From Ligustrum vulgare (taxonomy: Eukaryota; Streptophyta; Magnoliopsida; Lamiales; Oleaceae): 64,000 nucleotides of DNA. The stretch lies in assembly GCA_963555705.1 (NCBI GenBank), contig OY743172.1, forward strand, positions 21,885,446 through 21,949,445, written 5' to 3'. Made by a program: the position numbers and the translations under genes. Shown in pieces: positions 12,066 through 23,939 of this stretch (its first letter is position 1; every line of letters starts with the position of its first letter). A model generated the notes under the pieces. It ran no database searches, had not been told where the DNA came from, and saw nothing but the letters and a program-made list of their open reading frames with translations.

Positions 12066-12725
12066 GCCTTTAGAATATTCTAGACTGCTCATTGTTATCA
12101 GTTTATTTTTTTTCCATTTTAGACATTTCATTTCGAAACCCTAATGTGCTTCCGCCGATCTCTGTGCTGCTGTTGTAATAGTCGTCCCCTTCGTCGTTTG
12201 TCCAAGATCGTTAAGGTAAGCATTAATCCTTTGCTTTGTAGTTCCTTCGAGTTTTGTTTTCCATTAACTTCATTCCTCTATAATGCGTTTGTTTCCTTTT
12301 CTTTGATTTTTCCCCTTTTTTTATAAGGCTTCCTTCGTGAACGTCGTTCCCTAGCCGCTTGTGCAAGATCTGGTGAGTGTCAATCTTGTTACGTTCATGT
12401 GCTTCGAATTTTTTTTCTCAATGGTTTCACGAATTTTTATTTACGTTTTCCTGAATGAATCCAACAGGTCCACAACTGTCGAGAATGTATGCATTTTTGT
12501 GTGTTTCCAGCTTTCTTGTTGAAACGTCTGTTTGTCATTGGTTTTACTATATGCCAGTTTGATAGTGTTGCAGGTGTTGCTCTTTGAATGTAAGGTGATT
12601 TTTTATTCTGGATTCCCCTAGGTTTACTCGCCCTCCCTAAGACTCAATAAATTTGTGGATTTTCTTTCTCTGATATACAGAATTTTGGATAAGGTATTGT
12701 TTTGGCTTGATTGTTTTTTTAATGT
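12066..12725 (+). other. Gene 5'-end-like stretch with a duplicated exon/donor unit
   Basis: The sequence resembles a plant 5' leader (GAAACCCTAATG near 12136). Two related units are visible: one near 12180-12260 (CGTCGTTTGTCCAAGATCG, then GGTAAGC) and one near 12338-12425 (CTAGCCGCTTGTGCAAGATC, then GGTGAGTG). Each places a GT donor at the same point. No long ORF is present. Confidence 0.35.
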
Positions 12726-12727
12726 AG

Positions 12728-12777
12728 GATGATTCAATTGTGAGTAAACTGGAGAAGGAAGCTGAAGGAAAGCCCAG
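12728..12777 (+). pseudogene. Small exon-like fragment, unrecognised
   Basis: Flanked by TAG and GGTAATT splice-like borders, it reads DDSIVSKLEKEAEGKPR. It is too short to assign. It could be one of several gene pieces collected at 12-15 kb. Confidence 0.3.
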
Positions 12778-13947
12778 GTAATTTTTTATTTCAAGACTCC
12801 TATGGGGAATTGACAAGTCATTTCCTGTTACTGCTTTTATGAGTCCAAAAGAAAATAGAACTTATATAAAGAACGTCGAGGAGCCATGATGAATTAAAGG
12901 GATCATGAACTAGATATTATATGTTAGACTTTCTGCACTTCCATTTCCTGCTGCTGATTGTTGTAATTAATTGCCATTTAAATTGAGTTTTTTTATGCAT
13001 ATTTGAAATATATGTATTCTAATCTACTCTATTGATTTTATTTAGCATGCACAAGAATTGACAATAGAGTAACAAATATGTTCTACGCTAAATATACTAA
13101 GTAGATGAGAACATGAGTATCATAATTAAATGGTTAAATTGCACACTAATGTGGAACCACTGTCCCTGAGAGCCCCCTGCATCCCTCACGATGCAGACTC
13201 CCTCAATCCAAACCTGTTCTTTCACAAAAAAAATAAAAATAAATAAATCTTAATGCACCTTAAGAGAACCCAATAATGAGAACTATCTCTATATTCTCAT
13301 ATTGTCAACTGTCAATTTTTGAGCCTTTGTTGTAATAAAGTGTTCATTATTGTGCCTCTTTTTTCCTTGCAATTCTAAATTTTCGTTTTTGCAGGTTCAA
13401 GTTTTGATTTTTCTTGTTAATGGATAGATTCTTTTTGTTTCCCTCCACTTTTCTTGAAGTTAAATTTTTTTTTGTTCATCTTGTTATTTCTCTCAATTAC
13501 CCTATATGATTATCAAGTTTTTGCTTTCTTGTTGATCAATCTTTTTATTCCCTTTGTTCTATTGAAAATCATTTTTTTACTGTTACTGTAAACTTCAGAT
13601 TATTTTTAGAGTACTTAAATATAATTTGTTAAGTCAATGTTCATGTATTTCTACTTTCATATTGAAGATTGTCTCTGAATTGTAAAATGCATCATTCTTC
13701 AAAAGGGAAATAATTATATTGCATTTAAAGAAGATTCATAAGGACCAAGAAGCTTAGTTTTGCTCATGCGTTGGTCCTTTGGATCATTTACTTTTTGACT
13801 AAGGTGAGCTGTGATGCTCCATTAAATTGAAGATGATTGAAATTGCTAGCTTTGTTAAACACTTAAATCGGGTGGATAGCTTACTATATGTTTATTTTTA
13901 TTAGAAAAATCTGTAAAGCCTGTTTTTCCAATTATTTTTCTTCATAG
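12778..13947. other. Non-coding AT-rich stretch
   Basis: T-rich, intron-like sequence with no supported coding potential lies between two exon-like fragments. Confidence 0.4.
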
Positions 13948-14008
13948 ATGGTTCACAAGGAGTTTGGTATCATAGAGGGTTTAATGTCGAATATCCATGG
14001 AACTACAG
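13948..14008 (+). pseudogene. GAPDH exon fragment
   Basis: Bounded by an AG acceptor and a CAG/GTATG donor, it reads MVHKEFGIIEGLMSNIHGTT. This matches the segment of glyceraldehyde-3-phosphate dehydrogenase just after the catalytic cysteine region, where plant enzymes read close to VVHEEFGI.EGLMTTVHATT. Only this one exon is present, with no Cys active site or NAD-binding domain nearby. It is a captured or decayed fragment. Confidence 0.55.
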
Positions 14009-14599
14009 GTATGTGTTGTGTGCACAAACCTATACACATAGTACACTTTTAAAATATTTTAGATTTTACCTTGGGTTGTCAGTGTTCTTATGCTTATCTC
14101 GTAATTTTTCTTGTTGATAAAAATTTCCTAGCAATAGAAAAGACGTGGATTTTAATTAATATCACCAGACCCAACCAAATTGAAGTTAGATTTTAAATAG
14201 TATTTTTGAATTTATTTTCCATAATTTTAAATTATCATACTAAAATCAATAACCAAATTTTGCTAAAACGAAAATTTTGATTAATATCATCATATTGTCA
14301 AGTGAAATCAGATTTTGAAATAAGAATTTTTTTCATGCTAAAATTTAGTGTGTTGGGTACACAATCAATCACATTACAGGAACATGCAAATATTCACATT
14401 GAATGCATATAATTATAATTATTTGTTGCAGTTTATTTTAGAAAATGTTGGAGTTTGATTAGTTGAATTCTGAATATTTCTAATGAAAATTTCAATTTTT
14501 ACTGTTCTTATCTACATTTTTTTGCGTTGTGTGATTTGTGAGAAATCTTGGGGGTTCTTTTACACTGATTTATTTTCACGACTGCCTTTGCTGTTTAGT

Positions 14600-15111
14600 T
14601 CAAATATTGATTTTTTTTTTTTTTTTGAACTTTTTCTCAATCCATTGTCATTGTAGTATTCTGATAGGTTGTGCTTGATGGTGTTTCTTTGGTCATTTGC
14701 AAGTAATGTTCATCAAGACTATCAAACTTTTAGAAGTGAGGATAAGGCCAGGATGACTTACTCTCTTTTACCTTCTAATAATTGTTCTACTTCTGTTCTT
14801 AGCATAAATACACCGATTGAAATGTCTTCTTTTTCCCTGAAACAAAAAGCATATGAAACGGTAATTTTATGTTTCTTTTCTACTAATTGTTTATCCTACA
14901 CTCAATATTAGAATTTTCTAGATTCTTGCTAATTGTGCATAGATGAAAAGCTCAAAACACTGACACAAATGACATCCAGCCTCCATCGACCAAAAGAGCA
15001 TTGTTCCAGCCATCAATAGAAACACAACAACAAACTATTAAATCTGAAACAAAACAGCCTTTTATGAGCTCCTCCACTGAGCATGCCACGGGTAAAAGAA
15101 AGCTCGATTAG
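14600..15111 (+). pseudogene. Exon-like fragments, unrecognised (possible RPA-like C-terminus)
   Basis: An open segment (14669-14860) reads ..NVHQDYQTFRSEDKARM and ends before GGTAATTTT. A second, about 14955-15111, reads TDTNDIQPPSTKRALFQPS and ends SSTEHATGKRKLD at a TAG (15109). The Ser/Thr/Lys-rich tail recalls the C-termini of replication-protein-A-like proteins carried by plant Helitrons, but this is only a loose resemblance. Confidence 0.25.
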
Positions 15112-16284
15112 TATAACTTTCTTTATGTTAAAAAAATATCAAAGCTCCAAACTAAAAGTCTGTAAGGAAAAAACCGTTGTCCTGTTGTAAATGATGCTAT
15201 AAGGACATCTTGTTACTTTGTTTTAGTTTGTAGGCTTGATTATCTATGTTTATGTTCCTTATCGTCTTTATGGTTCTTCCTTCACTTTTGTAGCTTACAT
15301 CTCCCAGATGCACTCTATATTTGAAGTGATGTAAATGAAAAGAATCTTTTGTTTTATAGTGTTTACTTTTACCTGACAACATCTAGTTTTAATTCAGGTT
15401 ACATTATAAAACAAAAGAGTGAAACATTATTATTCGTAGCAGTAGTCTTAAAAAAAAAAAAAAAAACCCACTCATATTAATATTAATAATTAAGTCTAAT
15501 AAATAGCAATTTTTATCATTTATCAAATTTGAGCATAAATAAATATGCTAGTATTTTTTTATTCTCCCATAAAAGAGCAAAATAAAACAAAACAAAAAAA
15601 ATAATCGACAGCAAATGATACATACAGAAATTCATCTCTCTATTACAACCATGTTTCAAACGTAAAATATACTCCTCTATTTCTCATGATCTACCATAAA
15701 CTTTAACACCTGCTATCAATTAATTCATTAAATAAGTTACTCTGCATTGCTTCATATATTTTGATAAACTATCACAACTAAGGTTTTCAATTTCAAGTAA
15801 GGTAGTAAATCCAAAATCAGCATGAAATTTCTGAGGATACAAATCATCAACATATTGAAGTCTCAAGTGTATTTAGAAAATTAATAACTTGGTATGATAC
15901 ATTTTGTGAACCCTTCTAGAGTCTAAACTCCATGTTGTCAAACAAATAACGGTCTTTCAGGAATGATGGACTTGATATGAAAAGAAATTTAATAAATTAA
16001 ACTTCAACTCCTTTTTGCTTATTGACATTAAATATTTAGAAAGATCAATTAACTATCTATAATCAGTTCTATCTAGATTAAATTTTGCAATTCATTTTTT
16101 TGCGAAGGTAAAATACATTAATAAGTTTGTTTTTATTGATTTCCCTTTATTATTTATCTTTAATCAATGAAATTTAGGATCGATCCAAATGGAGTTGTCC
16201 TGAATTCTTATAACTTAAGTTTTTGTTTGATTGCACACAATTACAAATTAGCCACTTCCTAGCTACATCATCTTTGTTATGCAT
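15112..16284. other. AT-rich non-coding stretch
   Basis: No gene or element terminus was recognised. An A run of about 18 lies near 15450. Confidence 0.45.
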
Positions 16285-16292
16285 TAGTAATT

Positions 16293-17695
16293 GGAAAATT
16301 AGCGCATTTAGTCCCTAAACGTTTGTCTCTTTGTGTAATGATCCCTAACCTTCCATTTTATGGGCTGAAGTCCTTAAACGTTGCATTCTTTAACGCAGAG
16401 GTCATTTTGGATGATTTTCTTCCATTTCAATGTTAAAAAATCAAGGAATGACGAAAATGCCCTTATACATAATTGGCGCAATTAATCCCTAAACTTCAAA
16501 TTTTGTGCTTAAGTACCTACTTTTCAATTTGGTGCAAGTAGTCCCTAATCTTAGTCATTATTTAGCGTAATAAGTTATTAACCTTTCAACTTGGTGTTTA
16601 TGTCCCTAAAAGTTATATTATTTAGCGTCACGTGTCCTTTTAGATGATTTTCTTGTATTTCACCTTTAAAAATTCAATTTTTTTTAATCAAAAATATTAA
16701 AATACTCTTACATTAATAAATAAATAAGTCTCTTTTTGGCAACTTAAAAATTTTGTCTCTCACTTTTTCAGTCTCTTTTGTCGTGTCATTGGGCTTCCTT
16801 TAAATGTTTTTATTGTGCTAACACAAATTCTCTAATTTTTACCACCTTTAAAAATTCAATTTTCTTTTTATCAAAAAAAAAAAATCTAAAATCAATTTTC
16901 TTTTAAAACAAATATGAAATTTATTTAAATTCAATTTTCTTAAAAAAATAAATTAAGCCTCTTTTTGCTTTTTTTTTTTTTAATGAGAAATTTACCACCT
17001 TTAAGGCTATTTAAAAAATGAAATTTATCTAAATTTTTTTTTTTTTAGAAACAAGAATGAAATTTATCTTAAAAAAATAAATAAAAATCAATTTATCTAA
17101 AATCAATTTTCTTAAACAAATAAGTAAAGCCTCTTTATTTTATTAAAAAAATTGAATTTTTAAACATGGTAAATTGAGGAATTTGTGTAATTGACGCAGA
17201 AGAAGAGAATCTGACAAAGTAAGAAACAAAATTTTTAAGTTGCCAAAAAAAATGCTTATTTATTTATTAATATAAGAGCCTTTTAATATTTTTGATAAAA
17301 ATTAAATTAAATTTTTAAAGATGGAATAGAGGAAAATCACCTAAAATGATACATGATGCTAAATAATACAACTTTTAGGAACCTAAGCATCAAATTGAAA
17401 GGTTAAGAACTTATTGCGCTAATTAATGGCTAAATTTAGGGACTACTTGCACCAAATTGAAAGGTTATGAATTTAAGCACCAAATTTGAAGTTTATGGAC
17501 TAATTGTGCCAATATGTATAAGGGTATTTTCGTCATTCCTTAATTTTTTTATCATTGAAATAGAAGAAAATCATCAAAAAGGACCTCTCGTACCAAAAAA
17601 TACAACGTTTAAGGACTTCAGTGCAAAAAATGAAATATTAGGGACCCATTGTACAAAGAGACAAACGTTTAGGGACTAAATGCGCCAATTTTCCC
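16293..17695. mobile_element. Foldback (MULE- or hAT-like) element, 1.4 kb, non-autonomous
   Basis: The two halves are inverted copies over most of their length. The left end reads GGAAAATTAGCGCATTTAG; the right end reads, reversed, GGGAAAATTGGCGCATTTAG. TAGTAATT flanks it on both sides (16285-16292 and 17696-17703); with one mismatch the duplication could be 9 bp, as in MULEs. Each arm carries repeated GTCCCTAA phrases. The only ORF (17467-17679) lies inside an arm and is not credible. Confidence 0.85.
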
Positions 17696-17827
17696 TAGTA
17701 ATTAGCAATGAATTCAACAATGGATTAAGCCCGATAAAGAACCACTTCTAACTACAAGTCCACTGATGATGGAAGGAACTGACGGCGAGCACATCTAAAA
17801 CGTGAGTTGTAGCCTTTTGGAAGTAAC

Positions 17828-18311
17828 TAGGGGTGGGCATCAATCCGCCCAACCCGATCGGGTTGGGTTATAAAAAAAAAAAATTGTTTGGGTTGGGTTG
17901 TGGGTTGGATGACAAACCCAACCCAACCCAATCAAAATTTAAAAAACATAAGACCATTTAAATTTCAAGAATCTTAAATCCATTTTTAATTTGGACGAAA
18001 CTAAAATATAATTTGAACATATTTTAGTTTTATTAGCAAATATTCAATTTATTATATTTGAGCTTATTGTATTGTACATAATTTATTTGAGTTAATAGTT
18101 GATTTATAGGCATAATTTTTTAATTTTCTAAAAATTTTATTTAATTGGATCAAAGCCCAAACCACCCAACCCGACCCGACCGAAACTTGATTGGGTTGGG
18201 TTTGAACTCATGTTTGAGTTGGGTTGGGTTGATTTTTTATCAACTCGACCATAGTGGATTGGGTTCGGGTTGGGCAAAAAACCGACCCAACCCAACCCAC
18301 GCCCACCCCTA
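17828..18311. mobile_element. hAT-type MITE, 484 bp
   Basis: The element begins TAGGGGTGGGC and ends GCCCACCCCTA, with an exact 8-bp target duplication GAAGTAAC at 17820-17827 and 18312-18319. Next to the termini are further inverted repeats rich in CCCAACCC and GGGTTGGG. No transposase is encoded. The length of duplication and the TAGGGGTG terminus are typical of hAT. Confidence 0.9.
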
Positions 18312-18399
18312 GAAGTAACTGAAATTAGGCCATATTATTTTATTTACTCGGCTAAGGACCTGCATGCTCATTTTATTGTTCTTTTTTTTTATAATCCAG

Positions 18400-18624
18400 G
18401 TGTTCAAGCTTCGCCCGATCTTCTCTCGGTTCGCCCTCCATGTAAATTCAGATGCGGATGCAGACTATGCACACTTGAAGGAAGCTAAAGAACTCAAAAG
18501 GAAGCATTCGAAATCAGAAGGACAAATTTTGGAACTCGAGGCTATATCTAAACAGAAAGATGATCATTTTTCAGCTCTTATGAAGACTTGGGAGGAAAAT
18601 GATGTTGGGAGAATTTGTAAATAG
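18400..18624 (+). pseudogene. Coiled-coil exon fragment, unrecognised
   Basis: After an acceptor-like ATAATCCAG, an open frame reads VFKLRPIFSRFALHVNSDAD, then a charged heptad-like stretch (YAHLKEAKELKRKHSKSEGQ, ILELEAISKQKDDHFSALMK) and a stop at 18624. The pattern suggests a coiled coil. No upstream exons were identified. Sequence after the stop looks like an LTR-type repeat, so the frame may have been cut by an insertion. Confidence 0.35.
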
Positions 18625-19395
18625 TGACGCCAAAATAAGCAGAATAATAGTTTGTAAATCCGTGCCGAAAATTGGACAGAGTAACGACAAAGAAAATACA
18701 AACAAAAAAGAAAAGAAAATAAGGACAAAGTCGAGGTAAGAGTCAGACTCTTTATCCTTAAGTATAATTTGCTCCGCAACGGTGCCTACGGATTCCTGCA
18801 ATCGACTCCCAAGATACAACAATTTCACTTGTGTTTGTAGCACTCTAAAACACAAGTAAAACGAACCAAAATTTGGTTTATGTACTCCAGAGATGAAATG
18901 AAAAAAAATCAAAAAATAAACGCTATGATTTTGATTTTAGAGAGAAGAGATGATGATATATATTTTGCATATTAAATTTTGAGGAATAGGACACTCAAAG
19001 GGTCCTATTTATAGATCATGAAAGAGTGTGGACGAAATGGTTGAAGCCAAAGCATGCACCATTTCCAAACCATTCACCTTTATGAAAATGTATCTTTTCA
19101 CCGGACAACTTGCGATGACACGGTTATAGTCCGTGCGGTCGCACGACTTTATGAAAAAAGCCGGAATAAAATTTGACGTGTGATCGCACGGTTTCCCAAC
19201 CATGCGATCGCACAACCCGATTTCGTCTTTTTTCCTAATTTTTTATTCATCCGATATTGATTTTTGAAATGTCAAATATACCCTTCAATTTTGCCTAAAC
19301 GGATTGAGCCGAGTTTTGAGTATTTGGTCGAAGTCGACACGAAGTCACTTTAATCGATTTTCAATTCTCGATTTATTAATCAATATCCAACAAAT
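18625..19395. repeat. Possible LTR fragment with GC-rich palindromic boxes
   Basis: A TATA-like box (TCCTATTTATAG near 19001) and several copies of a box related to CGTGCGATCGCACG (19120-19220) suggest a piece of LTR. Neither end is defined. Confidence 0.3.
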
Positions 19396-20682
19396 GAGAA
19401 AGAATGTAAATCCAAAATTGAAGGCCTCTATTGTTAAAAAAAGTATCTAAAAGCACCAATGATAGAATAATAATTATATGCTTCTGTTTCGTCCCTTTAT
19501 TTTTATTTTTTTCAAATCAGACGTGTTCTAAATATAGCTGTAGAGTTTTTCAATATGAGCATTTGATATTCTTTACTGAACTACGATAAGATGAAGGATG
19601 CAGCCTGATACTGTTATCGTTAGATATTTTAACTTTCCATGATACATGCATAGATTCATGGACATATGTTCTTTTTTCCTTGTATTGAATCATTTATCCA
19701 TTTATTATAGTCACAGTTATACATATTTAATCAGAATTCCTATTTTTTACCACTATATGACTGGTATAGGGGAAAAAAAATATAATATGATTGGGATAGG
19801 AAAAAAAAACATCTCTAGAGGGATTAGATTCTTTCATTTGAATAAGAAAAATTCGTTGCTAAGTTAAATATGTGAGATAATGGATGGATGAGTTACGGCA
19901 TATTAAATGATTTTGAGCTAGTTTTGAATATTCCAGTATAGTTAAAGGTATTGAGGTCAAAGAATTCTGGTTCACATTCACAGGGATTTGTTAAATCCTC
20001 CTAACACATTTACGTGATGAAATGCCGAATTACCTATGTATTAAAAAAAAAAAAAAAAAAAAAAAAACTTTCAATAGGCTCAATTTTTTGTCTGGCCGTA
20101 ATCTAACTTATTTTGTTGGGGCTTCGTTAAAATATAGTACGGAAGCTGGTATTGGAAGTGATACCATGTTTTTTTACACGAATTAGCCATTCCCCTGATT
20201 TAATTGCATTGTACCATTTGATTACCAGAAGCTGATTATTGAGAAATACAAAAAATGTTCACACGGTCATGCATTCATCTTATAATTGTATCATCACATT
20301 ACCCCAAATAAATAACAATTCAACATGATTCTTTTTTCTTTTTTCTTTGCAGCACTTCTAGTCTTCTACCTTTTAATATATTCAATTCAACTTTATAATT
20401 AAAAAAAAAAAAGTTTCACAATAGTATTTTTCAACTTTATTTTTTTAAAAAAAGGTTAGTCATATAATAGTCAAATATTTTTTTATACAATAATCATATA
20501 ATAGTCAAAAAAAAGTTAATCATATAATAATCATATAATAGTTGTATGCTACATTGGATACAACTAAGTGGAAATTATACACATCCCTACTTTTAAAGAT
20601 TCAAATTCATAAATGAGATCAAACCTATATAAATTCAAAAGTCAGGTCTTTAATTCAATTTATAATTATAAAATATTAAATT
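19396..20682. other. AT-rich intergenic stretch
   Basis: No gene recognised. It contains an A run of about 26 near 20042 and short direct repeats of ATAATAGTCAAA / AATAATCATATAATAG near 20462-20540. Confidence 0.5.
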
Positions 20683-20845
20683 TGTTATAAACTAGAGAGA
20701 AAAATAGAGACACCAATAAACTTGTGTATTCTATTATGAACCGAGCCCCATATATATAGGGGAAGAAAGTGATATACAAAGTAATTATAACTAGGGTTTT
20801 AGGGGTACAAATGTCATTCACTAATACAATATAATATTTACAACA
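20683..20845 (-). repeat. Copia 3' LTR (minus orientation)
   Basis: 163 bp, TGTTATAAAC...TACAACA on this strand. It is next to the polypurine tract. Confidence 0.85.
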
Positions 20846-23657
20846 CTCCCCCTTGAATGACATATGATATTACAAAATATCTGCATCGTTAAAACCTTGT
20901 TTGATAAAACCCAATTGGACAAAAATATCAAACGAAGGAAAAAAAGTACAGTTGTTCTTGAAGTATTAAGATGAATGCTGTCTCGTTAAAACCTCACTAG
21001 GAAAACCCAACGGCACAAAACCTTGGCTAAGAAAAAAGAGTACAGCTACTCCCCCTAGTGTTGATCGTTGTAAATCATCGAGTTGATGTATCTCAATCTT
21101 GTGAACTGGTTTCTTGAATGTAGATGTTGATGGTGCTTTTGTAGATAAGTCATCTTCATTATCACTTGAGTAGATTTGTTGAAATTCTGGAGTATTTTGA
21201 TGCTACCTCGTTAAAACCTTGTCAGAAAAATTCAGTGGGAAAAAATCTGAACGAAGGAAAAAGAGTACAGCTACTCCCCCTGATTCAATATGTATTGAAT
21301 CATCCATATAGTTACTCCTCATGATTCAATCTCTATTGAATCATTCATATCTTGATCTCTTCAGGAGTTTCGTATAGGAGAGCATATCAATAGATATTGA
21401 TGACAGCTACCTCATTAAAAACCTTACCAGGAAAACCTCGTGGGACAAAACCTCGGCTAAGGAAAAAAGAGTGTAGCGTATATTAGCTCCCCCTCATTGG
21501 AACATTACAATTATATTGATACTGGATTTAATTATTTCAACTGTAAATCGGTGCAATATCGAATATGTTTACCAAACATATATAAATGGTGCATATCTTG
21601 TATTATTTGTTCTTCGAATATAAATTAAATTATTCCTTTGAACTTGAAGAACTATAAAATATTTCCAATCATTTGAACATGCTACATCGAGCCATGTTCT
21701 ATAATCAATATTCATCGACACATTTAATGCAGTTCTCAAATCTGGAAGTGACTTATTCACTTCAATGAACAATTAACTTATTCACTTCAGGTGAATAATT
21801 AACCATGAATTTGTATCTTGAAAATCAATTGCCTGACTTTTCAAACATAATTTTATACGACAATCACATTCAATTAAAAATTAAATCTTTTCAAGGCATA
21901 TTAAATATTCAGGTCGCAAAGTATATGTATACTTTGATCAAAAAAGTTTCTCAAAAACTTGAATTATATATTTCAAATATTTTTAATTCTTAGAGGATTA
22001 TATTGTATGCTTCAGGCATAATATATGTTTCACATTGCAATTATCAAATTGCTACCACCAAATTTAAGTTGTGAAACTTTAGATAGGTAACGATTCCTAT
22101 ATTTCAAATAGATCTTCTCTAATTATTTCACCGCAATCTCAAAGTACTGAGGTATTGATTACCCTTTTTAATCTCACTCATTGGTACTTCAAAGAATACT
22201 CCCAACGTACCGAGTTGATGATCATACACTTTGATATCACTCATTGGTACATCAAAGAGCGCAAGCTAGTAATCAGAGTAAATCATTTTTCATTATATAC
22301 ATTTCTAATAATCATATATTTATATGCACTTATTATGCATTTTCAGGCAAATAAAATATTGTATCTATGCCAGATCTTTGAAACATTCGTTGCGTAACAA
22401 GTCGTGTATTACGACTATACCTATAGGTATTTTACTGGCTTTACACTTTTATGCGTTTGAACTTCAGGTCCCAAAACTTCAGGTTTTGTAATAAGTTTAA
22501 TTTAGCCTGAATGCATACTTTTGCCAACTATTTTTATGTCGATTTTCTTCGACATATTTTCTTTTATTATCCTCGCTATCATTCAAATTATGATGCGGCT
22601 AGTTTCGCAATTTGCTTTTGCATAAGTGCTTTAAAAGTGTGTCGACACAATTATCATCTCAATTTGATTTCTTTCCCCACAAGACATAACTATAGAGATC
22701 TCAATTTTCAATATTTCAAGTACTTGAACCTCTTCTGGAGATTTACAATTAATTATGTCAATAAATACTCTCTCACGAGTATATGCCTCCTCAATAAAAT
22801 CATTATAATCATTTGCTCTATTTTTATTTATTTGGGGATCTTTATTTGAATCAAATATTTCTACGCTTCGACATGCTACATATCAATATAAGATAGAGTA
22901 TGAGATTTTATTAATCTCTTATGCATCTTGTAATTATGTTATCTTTGAACGTTTCGTTCATATTTTCAATCGAACTTCTGGTTCGTATTATTAATCGTTA
23001 GGATATATATAACATAATATGATGCATTTGTTTGATTTTAAGTTATTTCCCCCTAATGTTGAGAAAATTGTCCAATCAAATTGACAATAATTTTTTTTTT
23101 CGACGTTGTAAAATATCACCCATTTGGGATATATGTTCAAACAACGCATTTTTCTCAACATTCTTTATTTCCCATATCAGTGCATTGTAGTGGATCAATT
23201 GCACTATTAAAAAAATTATATGGAAAAATTAGGTTCTAACCATAAGCCAATTATAATAGGGAGAACTGTGATATTGGCATGATGCGTAATAGAATTCCCT
23301 AAACAAAAAGGAAAGTATTTTGTTCTCAATTAAATTAATTGGAGGCGTTTAACAAACAAAAATGTTAAACTATTTATCGACATCCCAACTAACACTTCTT
23401 AAAATGTTGAGATTCGTGTCCACTAGCATTATCAAGATACATTCTTGATTATATAATCTGAAAATTATGCTCACAATTCATAATTTGAGAAATAATTTCG
23501 CAAACTTTAGGTTGCGAACACCATGCAATCATCTAGTATATGTATCAAATCTATTAGATACAAATAATATTTAGATGATCAACGTGGAGGATGATGTGTC
23601 CCCATTTATCACCCCAATTAATTTTCAGAAATATAGGGAATTTAATCCCTATTTTAG

Positions 23658-23843
23658 CTAGTGATAATAAAAAATTTCATGAAAGAGAACAAACATCATA
23701 TATGATTGAATTGAAGAGTCTTCTGGTTCTTCATTGAGTATCAATTTTAATTTCGCATCATTATTGATCCAGTGATGGTCCAACTGGTCATGCCAAATAA
23801 TAAAATTAAATTGAACTTCTGGTTCAATATAAGATATAATCAT
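23658..23843 (-). pseudogene. Copia GAG-pre-integrase remnant
   Basis: The minus-strand frame reads FNFIIWHDQLDHHW, then EEPEDSSIQ. This resembles the IWHDRLGHPG..MMRR motif of the copia zinc-binding (GAG-pre-integrase) region, with the first Gly and later Cys residues lost. It shows that the element once carried pol in minus orientation. Confidence 0.55.
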
Positions 23844-23939
23844 ATATTATTCAAGTAGTCAAACTAATCAATGTCCTTATGACATAAGTTATATGTTTTC
23901 CTTCAGGAATAAACATGAACTCAAATGAGATATTTTTCG

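Noticed and set aside
17467..17679. 70-codon ORF
   Set aside because: Falls entirely in one arm of the foldback element.
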